A DNA stretch of 64,000 nt from Alteromonas sp. KC3 (GTDB taxonomy: Bacteria > Pseudomonadota > Gammaproteobacteria > Enterobacterales > Alteromonadaceae), in the NCBI RefSeq assembly GCF_016756315.1, contig NZ_AP024235.1, positions 2,666,001-2,730,000 on the forward strand, in the 5' to 3' direction. How positions within the stretch are numbered: the stretch's first letter is position 1; each line of letters starts with the position of its first letter. A program made the translations under genes and the position numbers. Below are positions 24,518 to 34,668 of this stretch, piece after piece. The notes beneath the pieces were generated by a model. The model saw only the letters and a list, made by a program, of their open reading frames with translations. It made no database searches and had not been told where the DNA came from.

Positions 24518-26176
24518 CTACTTCTTATGTCTGCTCCAGTAATCGTTTACCGTTTCTTTCATTTCTTTGCACAGTAGCATAATGCCAAAAAGGTTCGGTA
24601 GGGTCATTACCACAATAGCAACAGCAGACAACGCCCACACAAGGGTAGTATCAGAGAACGCTGCCCAAACGAAACCGGCAACATAAATGACGCGATATGG
24701 CATAACTGAACGCGGCCCTAGTAGGTAAGTCATAGCGCGATCACCGTAATAAGACCAAGCAATAGCCGTTGAGAACGCAAACAACATTAAGCCGATTGAC
24801 ACAATGTACTGCCCAAAATCGCCAAAGAAACCGCGAGTAAACGCGATAGTAGTCAACGCAGCAGAATGTACCAGAGACTTACCGCTTACTTCTAAGTTCT
24901 CTTTAACTGGCTTTCCATCGACAATCTTCAACGTACCCGTGAAAAGATCTTCACTACCGACAGAATATTTTACATCTTCAGCTACTGAACGAGAATTTAG
25001 CAACGTAAAGCCATCGCTTACTGCTGTGCCATTAACTACGGTAATTGACCCCGTATAAGCTTCTACTGCATTGCCCTCAACTTCATTAAGGTAACCGTAT
25101 AGCTTATCGACGTCGGCCTGCTTGGTGTCATCATACTGACCCGCTACAAAGAACATATCCGAGCGGTCAAAGACATTCTCGTGTTTTTCTTTCCACACGC
25201 CAGAAGACAAAATAACAAGGCCCGTTACAGTACAAATCAAAATCGTATCGATGAAAGGCTCAAGCAACGACACCATACCTTCAGAGGCTGGCTCTTTGGT
25301 TTTTGCGGCTGCGTGAGCAATTGGCGCTGAACCCTGACCCGCTTCGTTAGAAAACAGACCACGGTTTACACCACGATTAAATGCGTAAGCTAGAGACGCA
25401 CCTAAAAAGCCACCCGCAGCTGCGGACCCAGTAAACGCATCACCAATTACACTTGCGAACGAAGGACCAATATTTTCTAAATTCGCTAAGATAACGGCCA
25501 GCGCACCAATTAGGTAAATCACTGCCATCACAGGCACAACTCGCGCGGTAAACGCGGCAATACGCTGAATACCACCAAGAATAACCAGCGCCAGTAGAAT
25601 ACCTAGCACGCTCCCTACCATCCAAGGCTCAAAGCCAAATGTCGCCTCAATACTTTGCGCAATACCATTACTTTGAGGAAGGTTACCCGTACCAAAAGAG
25701 CTAACAACCGTAGCGATGGCAAATGCAACCGCTAGCCATTTCATGTTTAAGCGACGGTCCATGTAATACATAGGGCCACCAGCCATAGTGCCATCTTCTG
25801 TTTTCACACGATATTTATGGGAAAGCGTAACCTCAACAAATTTGGTCGTCATACCTAAAAATGCAGTAACCCACATCCAGAATAATGCTGCTGGGCCACC
25901 TAAAAAGATAGCGAAAGCTACGCCAGAAATATTACCGGTTCCTACCGTGCCTGATAATGCCGTGGTTAGCGCACGAAAATGCGTGGTGTCACCTGGATCG
26001 CTCTCTTTGTCGAATTTACCCGTAACAACTTGCCACGCGTGCTTGAAGAAACGAATTTGTGGAAACTTAAGATAGATAGTGAAAAATAGACCGACGCCTA
26101 ATAGCACGTAAGGAAACCAAAACGCGCCTCCTAGAAAGCCATCTAACATCGTTAGAAAACCGTATAACCCTTCCAA
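24518..26176 (-). CDS. AGCS-family sodium:alanine/glycine symporter with a large insertion
   Basis: A 552-residue inner-membrane carrier. The AGCS signature [20 protein letters not shown] occurs near residues 76-95, with [27 protein letters not shown] and [19 protein letters not shown] following in family order. It would import alanine or glycine with sodium. Members usually have about 450-490 residues. Here an extra polar domain of about 105 residues (~320-425, rich in Asp, Val and Thr, with [15 protein letters not shown]) interrupts the helices and should face the periplasm or cytoplasm as one loop. The start is ATG 26176 with GGGAAG upstream. It is a single gene. Confidence 0.85.
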   Translation of the reverse strand: MEGLYGFLTMLDGFLGGAFWFPYVLLGVGLFFTIYLKFPQIRFFKHAWQVVTGKFDKESDPGDTTHFRALTTALSGTVGTGNISGVAFAIFLGGPAALFWMWVTAFLGMTTKFVEVTLSHKYRVKTEDGTMAGGPMYYMDRRLNMKWLAVAFAIATVVSSFGTGNLPQSNGIAQSIEATFGFEPWMVGSVLGILLALVILGGIQRIAAFTARVVPVMAVIYLIGALAVILANLENIGPSFASVIGDAFTGSAAAGGFLGASLAYAFNRGVNRGLFSNEAGQGSAPIAHAAAKTKEPASEGMVSLLEPFIDTILICTVTGLVILSSGVWKEKHENVFDRSDMFFVAGQYDDTKQADVDKLYGYLNEVEGNAVEAYTGSITVVNGTAVSDGFTLLNSRSVAEDVKYSVGSEDLFTGTLKIVDGKPVKENLEVSGKSLVHSAALTTIAFTRGFFGDFGQYIVSIGLMLFAFSTAIAWSYYGDRAMTYLLGPRSVMPYRVIYVAGFVWAAFSDTTLVWALSAVAIVVMTLPNLFGIMLLCKEMKETVNDYWSRHKK

Positions 26177-26293
26177 GGTACTTCCCCTTTTTTATTATGA
26201 TTACTTATTTATTGTGATTATTGTCGTAGCTTTTTGATTCGAGAGCGTTTAGGGCAACCCAACTGCAATACAAAAAGCGACTTTGAACGCACT

Positions 26294-26319
26294 AAAAGGC
26301 CTCTTAAAGAGGCCTTTTT
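26294..26319 (-). terminator. Terminator after the carboxypeptidase gene
   Basis: AAAAGGCCTC pairs with GAGGCCTTTT around a short A/T loop, with T on both outward sides. It lies between the carboxypeptidase stop and the symporter start. Confidence 0.7.
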
Positions 26320-26350
26320 AACAGAAGCTCGTGCTTCTAACTATACTTTC

Positions 26351-27481
26351 TTAGCCTTTCAGCTTTTTTACTACCGCATTAACGCCAATAAGTAAATCTT
26401 CACCTAACTGTCGACTGCGCTGAACAGACCAGCCGTAAACATCATCCGGTACATCAGCGTTATCTTTAAATGGCATTTCAACGGTATATGCCATACATTT
26501 GAACTTTTCACCAACCGCATTTGACGCCACGGTAAGGTTTGCCTTACCCGGCTCATCTTTGTCATAACCAAATTCATCTTGGAATTCAGGCGTAGCATTT
26601 AACAGTGCTGATTTGAAGGTGTCTTCTAGCGCTTTAATATCGTCGTTGTAACTAGGGTTCCCCTCGCTGCCCGCAACAAAGTTGTACGGCAATGCCTCAT
26701 CACCGTGCAAATCTAGGTACATATCTACACCAATTTCAGACATAGCATTTAGCACATAAAGAACTTCTGGGCTTTTTTCTGCACTCGGCGTTGCCCATTC
26801 ACGGTTTAGATTAGTGCCTACAGCATTAGTACGAAGGTGACCTCGCGCGCTTCCATCAGGGTTCATGTTCGGCACAATGTAAAATACAGCGTTATCAAGC
26901 AACTGTCGCGCCAAACCATCTTGCTCGTCGAGCAAGCGATAGATAATGCCCTCCGCGCACCACTCAGCCATTGTTTCACCGGGATGCTGACGCGCAGTGA
27001 TCCACACCTTTTTCTTTTCAGGTGTTTCTTCTCCAATCACAAGCAATGACATGTCGCGGCCATCGAGCGTAAGACCTAAGAATCGATGTTCACATAACAG
27101 TGACATTTGCGCATCGTGCACAAGGTCTAAGTGACGCTCGTAGCTATACGGAATAAAATACGCAAAGTAGACACTAGGCTGTTCTAACGTTAGTGAGAAT
27201 GAAAGATTGTCGCCGTCAAAATCACTTGGAATTCTAAACCATGTTTGACGGTCGTAAGATGCAAGAACGTTATACCCCTTCCAACCTTCAGGGTAAGCAG
27301 ATTTCGCTAGATTTTCGATTGTCATTGTGTGAGTAACAAAGGTTTCACCGACTAAACGAAAATGGAACCACTGAGCAAACTCTGACTGATTGTCTTTGGG
27401 AATAGCAAGACGAATGTCTTCTGGTGATTGCGCCTTAACAACTTCAATGTTGCCGCTGTCGAATTGACTTGAGATATGCAT
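26351..27481 (-). CDS. M14 metallocarboxypeptidase, cytosolic (CCP-like) type
   Basis: A 376-residue protein without a signal peptide. The N-terminal ~120 residues form a beta-rich domain as in cytosolic carboxypeptidases of the Nna1/CCP kind. The zinc ligands are H166 and E169 in RQHPGETMAEW and H259 in LDLHGDE, and the catalytic glutamate is E335 in YTVEMPF. Substrate-site motifs NMNPDGSARGHLRTN and GTNLNREW are present. It would remove C-terminal residues from peptides or proteins in the cytoplasm; bacterial substrates are unknown. All catalytic residues are present. It is a single gene between two terminators. Confidence 0.85.
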   Translation of the reverse strand: MHISSQFDSGNIEVVKAQSPEDIRLAIPKDNQSEFAQWFHFRLVGETFVTHTMTIENLAKSAYPEGWKGYNVLASYDRQTWFRIPSDFDGDNLSFSLTLEQPSVYFAYFIPYSYERHLDLVHDAQMSLLCEHRFLGLTLDGRDMSLLVIGEETPEKKKVWITARQHPGETMAEWCAEGIIYRLLDEQDGLARQLLDNAVFYIVPNMNPDGSARGHLRTNAVGTNLNREWATPSAEKSPEVLYVLNAMSEIGVDMYLDLHGDEALPYNFVAGSEGNPSYNDDIKALEDTFKSALLNATPEFQDEFGYDKDEPGKANLTVASNAVGEKFKCMAYTVEMPFKDNADVPDDVYGWSVQRSRQLGEDLLIGVNAVVKKLKG

Positions 27482-27593
27482 AGACTGTCGTTTTCCTCAT
27501 TATTTGTGCGCTAATTTAGCATAGACACCAATACAAATACCACGCGGACAAGAGGGTTTTATCACACTAAAAGTAAACAAATTGTTTACACCA

Positions 27594-27624
27594 ATAAAAA
27601 ACCGACCTATTGGGTCGGTTTTTT
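27594..27624 (-). terminator. Terminator after long-form gapdh gene
   Basis: AACCGACC pairs with GGGTCGGTT around TATT-type loop bases, with A/T runs of six on both sides. Confidence 0.8.
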
Positions 27625-27671
27625 GAACAATTTAGTGGTTTACAACCGCGTTGGGTGAACCCTTTTGCTGC

Positions 27672-29117
27672 TTAAAGTGGCAGTGTAGGAAAGCTTAGTC
27701 CAGCCATATCGCGCACAACGCGCAGTACCTGACAGCTATAACCAAATTCATTGTCATACCACACGTAAAGTGTAAGGCGGTTATCTGCTGCGATTGTTGC
27801 TTGAGAATCAACTACCGATGCAGCGCGAGAGCCAACCAAGTCTGTTGATACAATCTCTTTACTTGCAGTGTAGTCAATCTGGTGTTGAAGTTTTGAGAAC
27901 AACGCCGTATCGCGCAAGAACTCGTTGACTGCAACGCGGTCTACTGATGTCTTAAGGTTCAAGTTAAGGATAGCCAATGACACATTAGGGGTAGGTACGC
28001 GAATGGCATTACCCGTTAGCTTTCCTGCCAACTTAGGGTACGCTTTCGCCACAGCTTTTGCCGCCCCTGTTTCAGTGATAACCATGTTTAATGGCGCACT
28101 GCGACCACGACGGTCACCTTTGTGATAATTATCGATAAGGTTTTGGTCGTTAGTGTAAGAGTGCACGGTTTCAACGTGACCGTTGTCTATACCGTACTCT
28201 TCGTCAAGCGCTTTAAGCACTGGCGTAATAGCATTGGTTGTACAGCTCGCAGCAGAAACAATGGTGTCTTCAGCTGTAACTTCCTCGTCGTTTACACCGT
28301 GAACGATGTTTTTAATGTCACCTTTGCCCGGGGCAGTCAAAATTGCTTTTGCAGCGCCTTTCGCTTTTAGGTGAAGACCTAGACCATCGCGGTCACGCCA
28401 GATACCTGTATTATCAATAATGATTGCATTATCAATTCCATATTGCGTGTAGTCTACTTCATCAGGGCTGTTAGCGTAGATCACCTGAATGTACGAGCCG
28501 TTTGCTTTAAGTGCGTTGCGCTCGTGATCAATAGTGATGCTGCCGTTGAATGGACCATGTACAGAATCGCGACGCAGTAAACTTGCACGCTTTTCAAGAT
28601 CGCCATCGCGACCGCCGCGCACTACGATAGCGCGCAAACGAAGTTTATTATTTTTACCCTGGCGCTCAATTAACAAACGCGCTAATAAACGACCTATACG
28701 GCCAAAACCATATAGTACAACGTCTTGAGGCTTCTGATCGTCCTCTTTACCGGCAACGTCATTTAGTTTTTCGTTGAGGTAGGCCGTAAGGTCGTTGTTG
28801 TCAACCGCAGAACCATAATGGAAATCGAAGGCTAATTTGCCAATATCAATTTGCGCTGGCGCAAGTTGCATATTGCTTAATGCTTCTAAAATTGGGTAGC
28901 TTTCACGTAAACGTAGTTTAATACCTTCGTGCAGGCGCACTTTACGATGCGCTTTAATAACATCAATGGCACTAGCGTTAAGTAGCGAGCGGCCATAAAC
29001 TGAAATTTCTACTGCCTTATTTCGGTATAACTTACCAATAAGGGGCAACATCATTTCCGCGTATTCCTGACGCTCTTGCCAGCTGCTTTGTAATTCCTGC
29101 TCAAACTGTTGATTCAT
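27672..29117 (-). CDS. Long-form glyceraldehyde-3-phosphate dehydrogenase
   Basis: A 481-residue GAPDH with an N-terminal helical extension of ~125 residues before the NAD-binding motif [14 protein letters not shown]. The catalytic cysteine is in SAASCTTNAI, with the family motifs HSYTNDQNLID, RGRSAPLNMVITETGAAKA and YVWYDNEFGYS. It is unlike the ~331-residue GapA encoded at 39420 and belongs to the long GAPDH class found in pseudomonads and marine gammaproteobacteria. It would interconvert GAP and 1,3-bisphosphoglycerate, perhaps with a bias towards gluconeogenesis, but this is not shown by sequence. ATG at 29117 has GAAGG upstream; an earlier in-frame ATG lacks support. Confidence 0.85.
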   Translation of the reverse strand: MNQQFEQELQSSWQERQEYAEMMLPLIGKLYRNKAVEISVYGRSLLNASAIDVIKAHRKVRLHEGIKLRLRESYPILEALSNMQLAPAQIDIGKLAFDFHYGSAVDNNDLTAYLNEKLNDVAGKEDDQKPQDVVLYGFGRIGRLLARLLIERQGKNNKLRLRAIVVRGGRDGDLEKRASLLRRDSVHGPFNGSITIDHERNALKANGSYIQVIYANSPDEVDYTQYGIDNAIIIDNTGIWRDRDGLGLHLKAKGAAKAILTAPGKGDIKNIVHGVNDEEVTAEDTIVSAASCTTNAITPVLKALDEEYGIDNGHVETVHSYTNDQNLIDNYHKGDRRGRSAPLNMVITETGAAKAVAKAYPKLAGKLTGNAIRVPTPNVSLAILNLNLKTSVDRVAVNEFLRDTALFSKLQHQIDYTASKEIVSTDLVGSRAASVVDSQATIAADNRLTLYVWYDNEFGYSCQVLRVVRDMAGLSFPTLPL

Positions 29118-29188
29118 GCTTCTGCCTTCATCGATAAAAAATTGCGTTAGTTGCACGTCAGCTTTTTATTATTTTTAGGGTACACTAG

Positions 29189-30145
29189 GTGAGGTTTCGT
29201 CTGACGGTGACGAGCAGTATCTTAAATAAACACACAAGGATGACCAAATTGTTGATAAGTTTCATAATGCCCATAAAAAGCGCGTTGAACGCTGCATTAT
29301 TTAGTAAGTTTCCAACAAACTGGCGCAATAAAATAAGAACGGTGTTGGCAGGTATTTTAACAGTGCCCCTTTTAGCGGGGTGCGGTGATTTATTTGAACC
29401 GACAATCAGCGAGATTTGCGAAACGCACAGTGAGCTATGCTTAGACTTAAGCTTAGATGCACGGTGCCGTTTTGAGCGTGCCGATATCATTCGCCTTCGC
29501 TATTACAATCAAGACAATAAAGACGATGCCTATAAGTATCCTCTGTTATTGCATTTTGAAGAGTATTTAGAATGTGTCGAAGAGGTACAGCATATAGAAC
29601 ATGTTAAACGCAAAGGTAAAGAAGCCACACGCTTAAAAGGCGTTATTACCGCACGCAACGAAATAAAACGGTTAAGCAGAGAGACTAAAACCTCCCTTGA
29701 CCCTTACCTTTCTTATTACCACTGGACACGATATAACGACCAAGATGCGTTTCATCGCTTTGAGCGCTTTGCCGCGAGTGACCGCGTGACCGACCCCGAA
29801 CTATTAGTTTCTCTTGCCTCTGTGCAAATTAAAACTGATCAACAGCGTGCCTTAACAACCCTGTATCGAGCGCTAGGTCTATACACTGACAGCGACAATA
29901 TTGATATCGGCATTTACCATTCACTAGCAAGCATTGGCATGGATAGCGAAAACTATCGATTGGCTTACGTATGGTATGGCGTTGCAGAAGAGTTTGATGA
30001 TGCATTACCGAGTATTCAGCGCGAACAACTAGGCAAAACTTATGATCTCCCTGTTGATATTCTGAACAACATTATTGATGACATCACAAGCGCGTTAAAC
30101 AGCAACACGTTCAATGCCGAAAAACTTAAGCTAAATAAACTCTAA
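29189..30145 (+). CDS. DUF2989 lipoprotein
   Basis: A protein of up to 318 residues. A hydrophobic segment ends in the lipobox LLAGC (Cys65 if the GTG at 29189 is the start). The mature part begins CGDLFEPTISEICETHSELC, the DUF2989 pattern, and continues in helical TPR-like segments such as DPELLVSLASVQIKT and YRLAYVWYGVAEEF. The start is unresolved: GTG 29189 has AGGG eight bases upstream, while ATG 29267 gives a more normal signal peptide length. It is divergent from the long gapdh gene. The function is unknown. Confidence 0.7.
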   Translation: MRFRLTVTSSILNKHTRMTKLLISFIMPIKSALNAALFSKFPTNWRNKIRTVLAGILTVPLLAGCGDLFEPTISEICETHSELCLDLSLDARCRFERADIIRLRYYNQDNKDDAYKYPLLLHFEEYLECVEEVQHIEHVKRKGKEATRLKGVITARNEIKRLSRETKTSLDPYLSYYHWTRYNDQDAFHRFERFAASDRVTDPELLVSLASVQIKTDQQRALTTLYRALGLYTDSDNIDIGIYHSLASIGMDSENYRLAYVWYGVAEEFDDALPSIQREQLGKTYDLPVDILNNIIDDITSALNSNTFNAEKLKLNKL

Positions 30146-30185
30146 TTTCTGAAAGTAACTTTCACAAAAATTCATTACCAAAAAC

Positions 30186-30216
30186 AAAAAAACCGCCTTT
30201 TATAGGCGGTTTTTTA
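30186..30216 (+). terminator. Terminator after DUF2989 gene
   Basis: AAAACCGCC pairs with GGCGGTTTT around TTTTATA, ending in T6. Confidence 0.8.
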
Positions 30217-30295
30217 TATCATTTTGAAAGTGGCTACGAAAAGCGCTCACTTTTTAACCAGATGTTTACCTTATTTCTGTTCAGGCTGTGTGGCG

Positions 30296-30700
30296 CTAGC
30301 CTTTTACTACGGTGTTATTTTCACCCTTAAAGGTCATTGAGACTGAATTCACACAGTAACGTTGCCCCGTTGGCTCAGGACCGTCCGGAAAAACGTGACC
30401 TAAATGCGAACCGCATTGCTTACAGAAAATTTCTACTCGTCGCATGCCATGAGATAAGTCCTCTCGATAATCAACATTTCCATCTTCTAACTGTTTGTAA
30501 AAAGATGGCCAACCACAACCAGCATCAAACTTGGTATCCGACGGAAACAATGGTGCCTCGCAACACTTACACACATATAGGCCATTTCGCGTTTCATCAA
30601 GCAGCGCGCCCGTAAATGGTCGCTCTGTGCCCGCCTCTCTGCATACACGGTATTCTTCTTCACTGAGCGTGTCACGCCATTGGGTATTCGTTTTTGACAT
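30296..30700 (-). CDS. msrB: Methionine-R-sulfoxide reductase
   Basis: A 134-residue MsrB. The catalytic cysteine is C116 in QRYCVNS; zinc is held by C44, C47, C93 and C96 (VCKCC and FCKQCG). Other motifs are FDAGCGWPSF and HLGHVFPDGP. It reduces the R form of methionine sulfoxide in free or protein-bound methionine, using thioredoxin. No signal peptide is seen, so it acts in the cytoplasm. It is a single gene with the terminator of gnd just upstream. Confidence 0.95.
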   Translation of the reverse strand: MSKTNTQWRDTLSEEEYRVCREAGTERPFTGALLDETRNGLYVCKCCEAPLFPSDTKFDAGCGWPSFYKQLEDGNVDYREDLSHGMRRVEIFCKQCGSHLGHVFPDGPEPTGQRYCVNSVSMTFKGENNTVVKG

Positions 30701-30720
30701 ACATTACCTCTTACAATGAA

Positions 30721-30752
30721 AAAAGGTGTACTTGCTGCCAAATACACCTTTT
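30721..30752 (-). terminator. Terminator after gnd
   Basis: The ten-base arms AAAAGGTGTA and TACACCTTTT flank a 12-base loop, and a T6 run follows on the minus strand. Confidence 0.8.
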
Positions 30753-30813
30753 AATGGTCTTGTTACGCCTAAAATTCATTATCTAAGCGCGTCACTTGTT
30801 TCAAGCTCGAGTA

Positions 30814-32367
30814 CTATTTTTTAATAGCAGTTTGTGGACGTGAAGGATCACTCCATTCGATGTGATACTTCTTACCAGCTGGCTTGTCTATACGTTGATA
30901 AGTATGCGCGCCGAAATAATCACGCTGCCCTTGCAGCAAATTAGCGGGTAACACAGCAGTACGATATGAATCGTAGTAGCTCAACGCCGACATCATCGAT
31001 GGGCACGGCACTCCAGCTAGCGTTGCTTGTGCTATTGATTCACGCCAGTCTGCTTGGTATTGAGTGATTTGCTCTGCAAAATACGGATCCATAAGCAGGT
31101 TGGCCAAGTCTTCATTGTTTTCGTACGCTTTAGAGATCGACTGAAGAAATACGGCGCGAATAATACAACCAGCGCGCCAAATTTTTGCGATTTCACCAAA
31201 CTCCAACGTCCAGCCGTGCTCTTTGCCTGCCATTGCCATAAGCTGGAAACCTTGAGCATAGGCACAAATTTTAGAGCAGTATAACGCTTGTTCAAGCTTG
31301 TTAATGATAGACATTTTCTGTTCATCATTGAACACTGGGGCATCAGGACCAGCTAGTACTTTGCTTGCCGCTATGCGCTCCTCTTTTAAACTTGAGATGC
31401 TACGAGCAAATACAGCAGAGGTAATGGTTTGCGCAGGGCTACCAACTTGAAGCGCACTCACTGCGGTCCACAGCCCTGTGCCTTTCTGCCCGGCTCTATC
31501 GAGAATAACATCAACAAGGGGCTGCTTGGTTTCTGGATCAAGTTGCTCAAGAACTTCGGCGCTAATTTCCATTAGGTAGCTATTTAGTTTGCCTTCATTC
31601 CAACGACGGAAAACTTCAGCTATTTCAGCAGGCGCCATGTGTAATGCTTGGCGCATTACGTGGTACGTTTCACAAATAAGCTGCATGTCAGCATATTCAA
31701 TGCCGTTGTGTACCATTTTCACATAGTGTCCCGCACCAACAGGCCCTATGTATGTTGCACATGCCTCGCCTTCTAACACCGGCTTTCCTGGTGTGTGACT
31801 TTCTAAAGGTTTGCCTGTTTCAGGATCAACTTTAGCGGCAATTGACTTTAAAACGGGTTCAATGCGTGTCCAGGCATACGGGTTGCCCGACGGCATTAAT
31901 GAAGGACCGAAACGTGCACCTACTTCGCCACCCGAAACAGCGGTAGAGAAGAAAATAAACTTACCCTTATATTGCTCTTCACGTGCAACAGAGTCTGTCC
32001 ATAAGCTGTTGCCGGTATCTACGACAATGTCATCAGCGTGAATGCCCGCATCAATTAGGTGGTTGCAAACATGATCTACCGGGTCGCCCGCTGGCACAGA
32101 AATAATGATAAGATGAGGGGCTTTTAATTTGCTCAAAAGCTCGGTGTAAGAACTGCAGCCTTCAACGCGAGGCTCAGTGTCCTCACCTCTTTCACTTGCG
32201 TCTTTTGCTAGAATGGATTCAACTTTGTTTTGATCTAAATCGAAACACGCTACGCGGTATCCGTGATCAACGAGGTTCATGGTTAGGTTGCTACCCATCA
32301 CCCCCAAACCGATAAAACCAATGTCGCACGCATTATCATCGTGCGAATTACCACCTTTATTTTGCAT
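30814..32367 (-). CDS. gnd: 6-phosphogluconate dehydrogenase, decarboxylating
   Basis: A 517-residue enzyme with the NADP-binding GFIGLGVMGSNLTMNLVDHG and substrate motifs SGGEVGARFGPSLMPSG, GHYVKMVHNGIEYADMQLI and WRAGCIIRAVFL. It oxidises 6-phosphogluconate to ribulose 5-phosphate and CO2, making NADPH. E. coli Gnd has 468 residues; the extra length comes from short insertions (one near residue 50, ASERGEDTEPRVEG) and the C-terminus. ATG at 32367 has GAGGG eight bases upstream; the earlier in-frame start at 32400 is weaker. It competes with Edd, encoded nearby, for the same substrate. It lies after glgX and behind a palindrome at 32503. Confidence 0.95.
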   Translation of the reverse strand: MQNKGGNSHDDNACDIGFIGLGVMGSNLTMNLVDHGYRVACFDLDQNKVESILAKDASERGEDTEPRVEGCSSYTELLSKLKAPHLIIISVPAGDPVDHVCNHLIDAGIHADDIVVDTGNSLWTDSVAREEQYKGKFIFFSTAVSGGEVGARFGPSLMPSGNPYAWTRIEPVLKSIAAKVDPETGKPLESHTPGKPVLEGEACATYIGPVGAGHYVKMVHNGIEYADMQLICETYHVMRQALHMAPAEIAEVFRRWNEGKLNSYLMEISAEVLEQLDPETKQPLVDVILDRAGQKGTGLWTAVSALQVGSPAQTITSAVFARSISSLKEERIAASKVLAGPDAPVFNDEQKMSIINKLEQALYCSKICAYAQGFQLMAMAGKEHGWTLEFGEIAKIWRAGCIIRAVFLQSISKAYENNEDLANLLMDPYFAEQITQYQADWRESIAQATLAGVPCPSMMSALSYYDSYRTAVLPANLLQGQRDYFGAHTYQRIDKPAGKKYHIEWSDPSRPQTAIKK

Positions 32368-32502
32368 AGGAACACCCTCACATTTCAGATGGGAGCGCAT
32401 GATACCACCTGAACTAATAAAGAACAGCCAAACATCAACAATTTAGTACGGTATGCCGTATTTGTCGCCAATGGTAAATGTATTCGCCACGTTTTTTACT
32501 AT

Positions 32503-32525
32503 TTTTAGGTATGTCATACCTAAAA
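32503..32525. promoter_or_regulatory. Perfect 11-base palindrome between glgX and gnd
   Basis: The arms TTTTAGGTATG and CATACCTAAAA flank one base. It lies about 136 bases before the gnd ATG and 23 bases past the end of glgX. The central loop is too small for a usual terminator and no T-run follows, so an operator is more likely. The regulator is not identified. Confidence 0.5.
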
Positions 32526-32547
32526 CGGTGCGTAATTAAGCTTGGTG

Positions 32548-34635
32548 CTATGCGTCAAAGCTGGCGAAACTGAACAATGTCAACGACGAACTCGCCTGAA
32601 GAAATACTTTCTGGATACAAATTGAAGGCTGCTCTTCAAGTGACGCATAACGCGTATCTAAATGCATCGTCCATCCACCTCGTGGTAAAACAGACGGTAA
32701 GTGAAAGCGTACATCATTTTCGCTCGCATTGACGCATAAAAACCAATGCTCTGGCTTTTGTGTTCCCGAAGCACACCCTTTAATCTCTACACCAAACGCT
32801 TTATTGTGCAAAGCATTCCAGTCTTCTGACGCTTTATCGGAGCCGTCTGGTTTATACCAATTTATTTCCTTAACGTTTCGCGACAAATGATAAGTATCAT
32901 CGTGTAACTTGAGCTCGCTTAATAAAGACGACGATTGCCGCAATCGAATGACATACTGGCAAAAACGCAAGAAATCCTGCTTTCGCTTATTAAGCTCCCA
33001 GTTAAACCAACTAATGGGATTATCTTGACAATAAGCATTGTTGTTACCTTTTTGCGTACGACTTAGTTCATCCCCACCAAGAACGTGCGGCGTACCTTGA
33101 GAGAAAATCAGTGTGGCAAACAAATTGCGTTTTTGTCTCTCGCGCATGGCAATAATGTCTGGGTTTGATGTTTCCCCTTCAACACCATAATTGGCTGACA
33201 GGTTGTGCCCGTGCCCATCGCGATTTTCTTCCAAATTGTCCAGGTTATGACGCTCTGCGTAGGTCACCATGTCGTGAAGTGTAAAACCATCGTGGTACGA
33301 GATATTATTTACTGACGTGCTGATATGGCGATGACCTTTATGAAAGATATCCCGCGACCCCATCAACCTTGTCGCAAAGTCAGCTGTTACGCCGTCGTCA
33401 CCACGCCAAAACGCTCTCACGGTGTCGCGATATTTATCATTCACCTCAAGCCATGGAGAAGGGAAATTGCCAACCTGGTATCCACCTGGTCCAATATCCC
33501 AAGGCTCAGCCAACAACACTTTATTTTTCAGCACAGGGTCACTGCTAATAGCACGCAATAGTCCGGATTTTTTATTGTATTGCTGAGGTTCACGCCCTAG
33601 GCTTACAGCAAGGTCAAAGCGAAAACCGTCTACGCCTATAACCGATACCCAATGGCGCATTGCATCTAAAATCAGTCCCATCATAAAAGGTTGTGCGGTG
33701 TTAATTGTATTGCCACAGCCTGAATGATTCGAATAAACCAACTCACCCGTTTTAGTTTGCTCTAGGAGATAAGCTTGATAAGGGCAAAAGCCTTTGTATG
33801 ACAGTATCGGCCCTCCCTTCCCTGCTTCAGCGGTGTGATTAAACACAACGTCCACAATAACCTCTAGCCCAGCGCGGTGATATGCTGCCACCATCTCTTG
33901 CAATTCAGCTAATGCGTCGCTGACGCCATAGCGCGGCTCTGGAGCAAAGAAGTTTACTGGGTTATATCCCCAGTAGTTGGTTAATCCTTTCTCGGTAATA
34001 AAGGGCTCAGGCATGAACGAACAAAGTGGCATGAACTGCACTGTTGTTATACCTAATGCCTTCAAGTGCTTAATAACACTGGGATGAGCAGCGCCTAGAA
34101 ACTTGCCTTGGTGCGCTTTTGGTACGTCCGGGTGTAGCTTTGTAAGTCCTTTGACATGCGCTTCATAAACAATACGCTTGTGCTTGGGTACCTTAGGTGA
34201 GGTTATGACTGGCTTGGCATAGTTTTCATCATCAATAACGATACACTTAGGTATCATAAATTGAGAATCATGCTTGTATTGTCTGGCATCCCACTTTATC
34301 GGGCGACTAAGCTTTTTAGCATAAGGATCGATGAGCAGTTTATGCGTGTTTGCAGCATGAAGACCGCCCTCGCCACGCTCTACGCGATACCCATAATATT
34401 GCCCTGCTTTTACACCGCTAAAATAGCCGTGCCAGATGTCACCGGTTTTCTCAGGCAGTACATGCTCAACGGTCGCTTCTTCAGTATCTTTGTTAAAAAA
34501 GCACAGTATAACGGCCTTCGCATCGGGCGCATAAACTGCAAAATTGCATCCATCAGGTGTCGGCGTTGCTCCAAGAGGAAACGCCTCACCCACACTATGT
34601 TCTGCAGCAAGCAAATTTTTGCGATGTTCGTTCAC
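32548..34635 (-). CDS. glgX: Glycogen debranching enzyme (GlgX type)
   Basis: A 695-residue GH13 enzyme. An N-terminal CBM48-like domain (GATPTPDGCNFAVYAPDAKAV) precedes the catalytic barrel, which has VVFNHTAE, the nucleophile region GVDGFRFDLAVS, the acid/base region VLLAEPWDIGPGGYQVGNF and NNISYHDGFTL. The GlgX-specific stretch GDELSRTQKGNNNAYCQDN is present. It hydrolyses alpha-1,6 branches of phosphorylase-limit dextrin during glycogen breakdown. It lies 33 bases after glgB with no terminator between, so it is co-transcribed with it. Confidence 0.95.
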   Translation of the reverse strand: MNEHRKNLLAAEHSVGEAFPLGATPTPDGCNFAVYAPDAKAVILCFFNKDTEEATVEHVLPEKTGDIWHGYFSGVKAGQYYGYRVERGEGGLHAANTHKLLIDPYAKKLSRPIKWDARQYKHDSQFMIPKCIVIDDENYAKPVITSPKVPKHKRIVYEAHVKGLTKLHPDVPKAHQGKFLGAAHPSVIKHLKALGITTVQFMPLCSFMPEPFITEKGLTNYWGYNPVNFFAPEPRYGVSDALAELQEMVAAYHRAGLEVIVDVVFNHTAEAGKGGPILSYKGFCPYQAYLLEQTKTGELVYSNHSGCGNTINTAQPFMMGLILDAMRHWVSVIGVDGFRFDLAVSLGREPQQYNKKSGLLRAISSDPVLKNKVLLAEPWDIGPGGYQVGNFPSPWLEVNDKYRDTVRAFWRGDDGVTADFATRLMGSRDIFHKGHRHISTSVNNISYHDGFTLHDMVTYAERHNLDNLEENRDGHGHNLSANYGVEGETSNPDIIAMRERQKRNLFATLIFSQGTPHVLGGDELSRTQKGNNNAYCQDNPISWFNWELNKRKQDFLRFCQYVIRLRQSSSLLSELKLHDDTYHLSRNVKEINWYKPDGSDKASEDWNALHNKAFGVEIKGCASGTQKPEHWFLCVNASENDVRFHLPSVLPRGGWTMHLDTRYASLEEQPSICIQKVFLQASSSLTLFSFASFDA

Positions 34636-34668
34636 TTGTCTCTCTTAAACTATGTGATTGTGTGAAAT

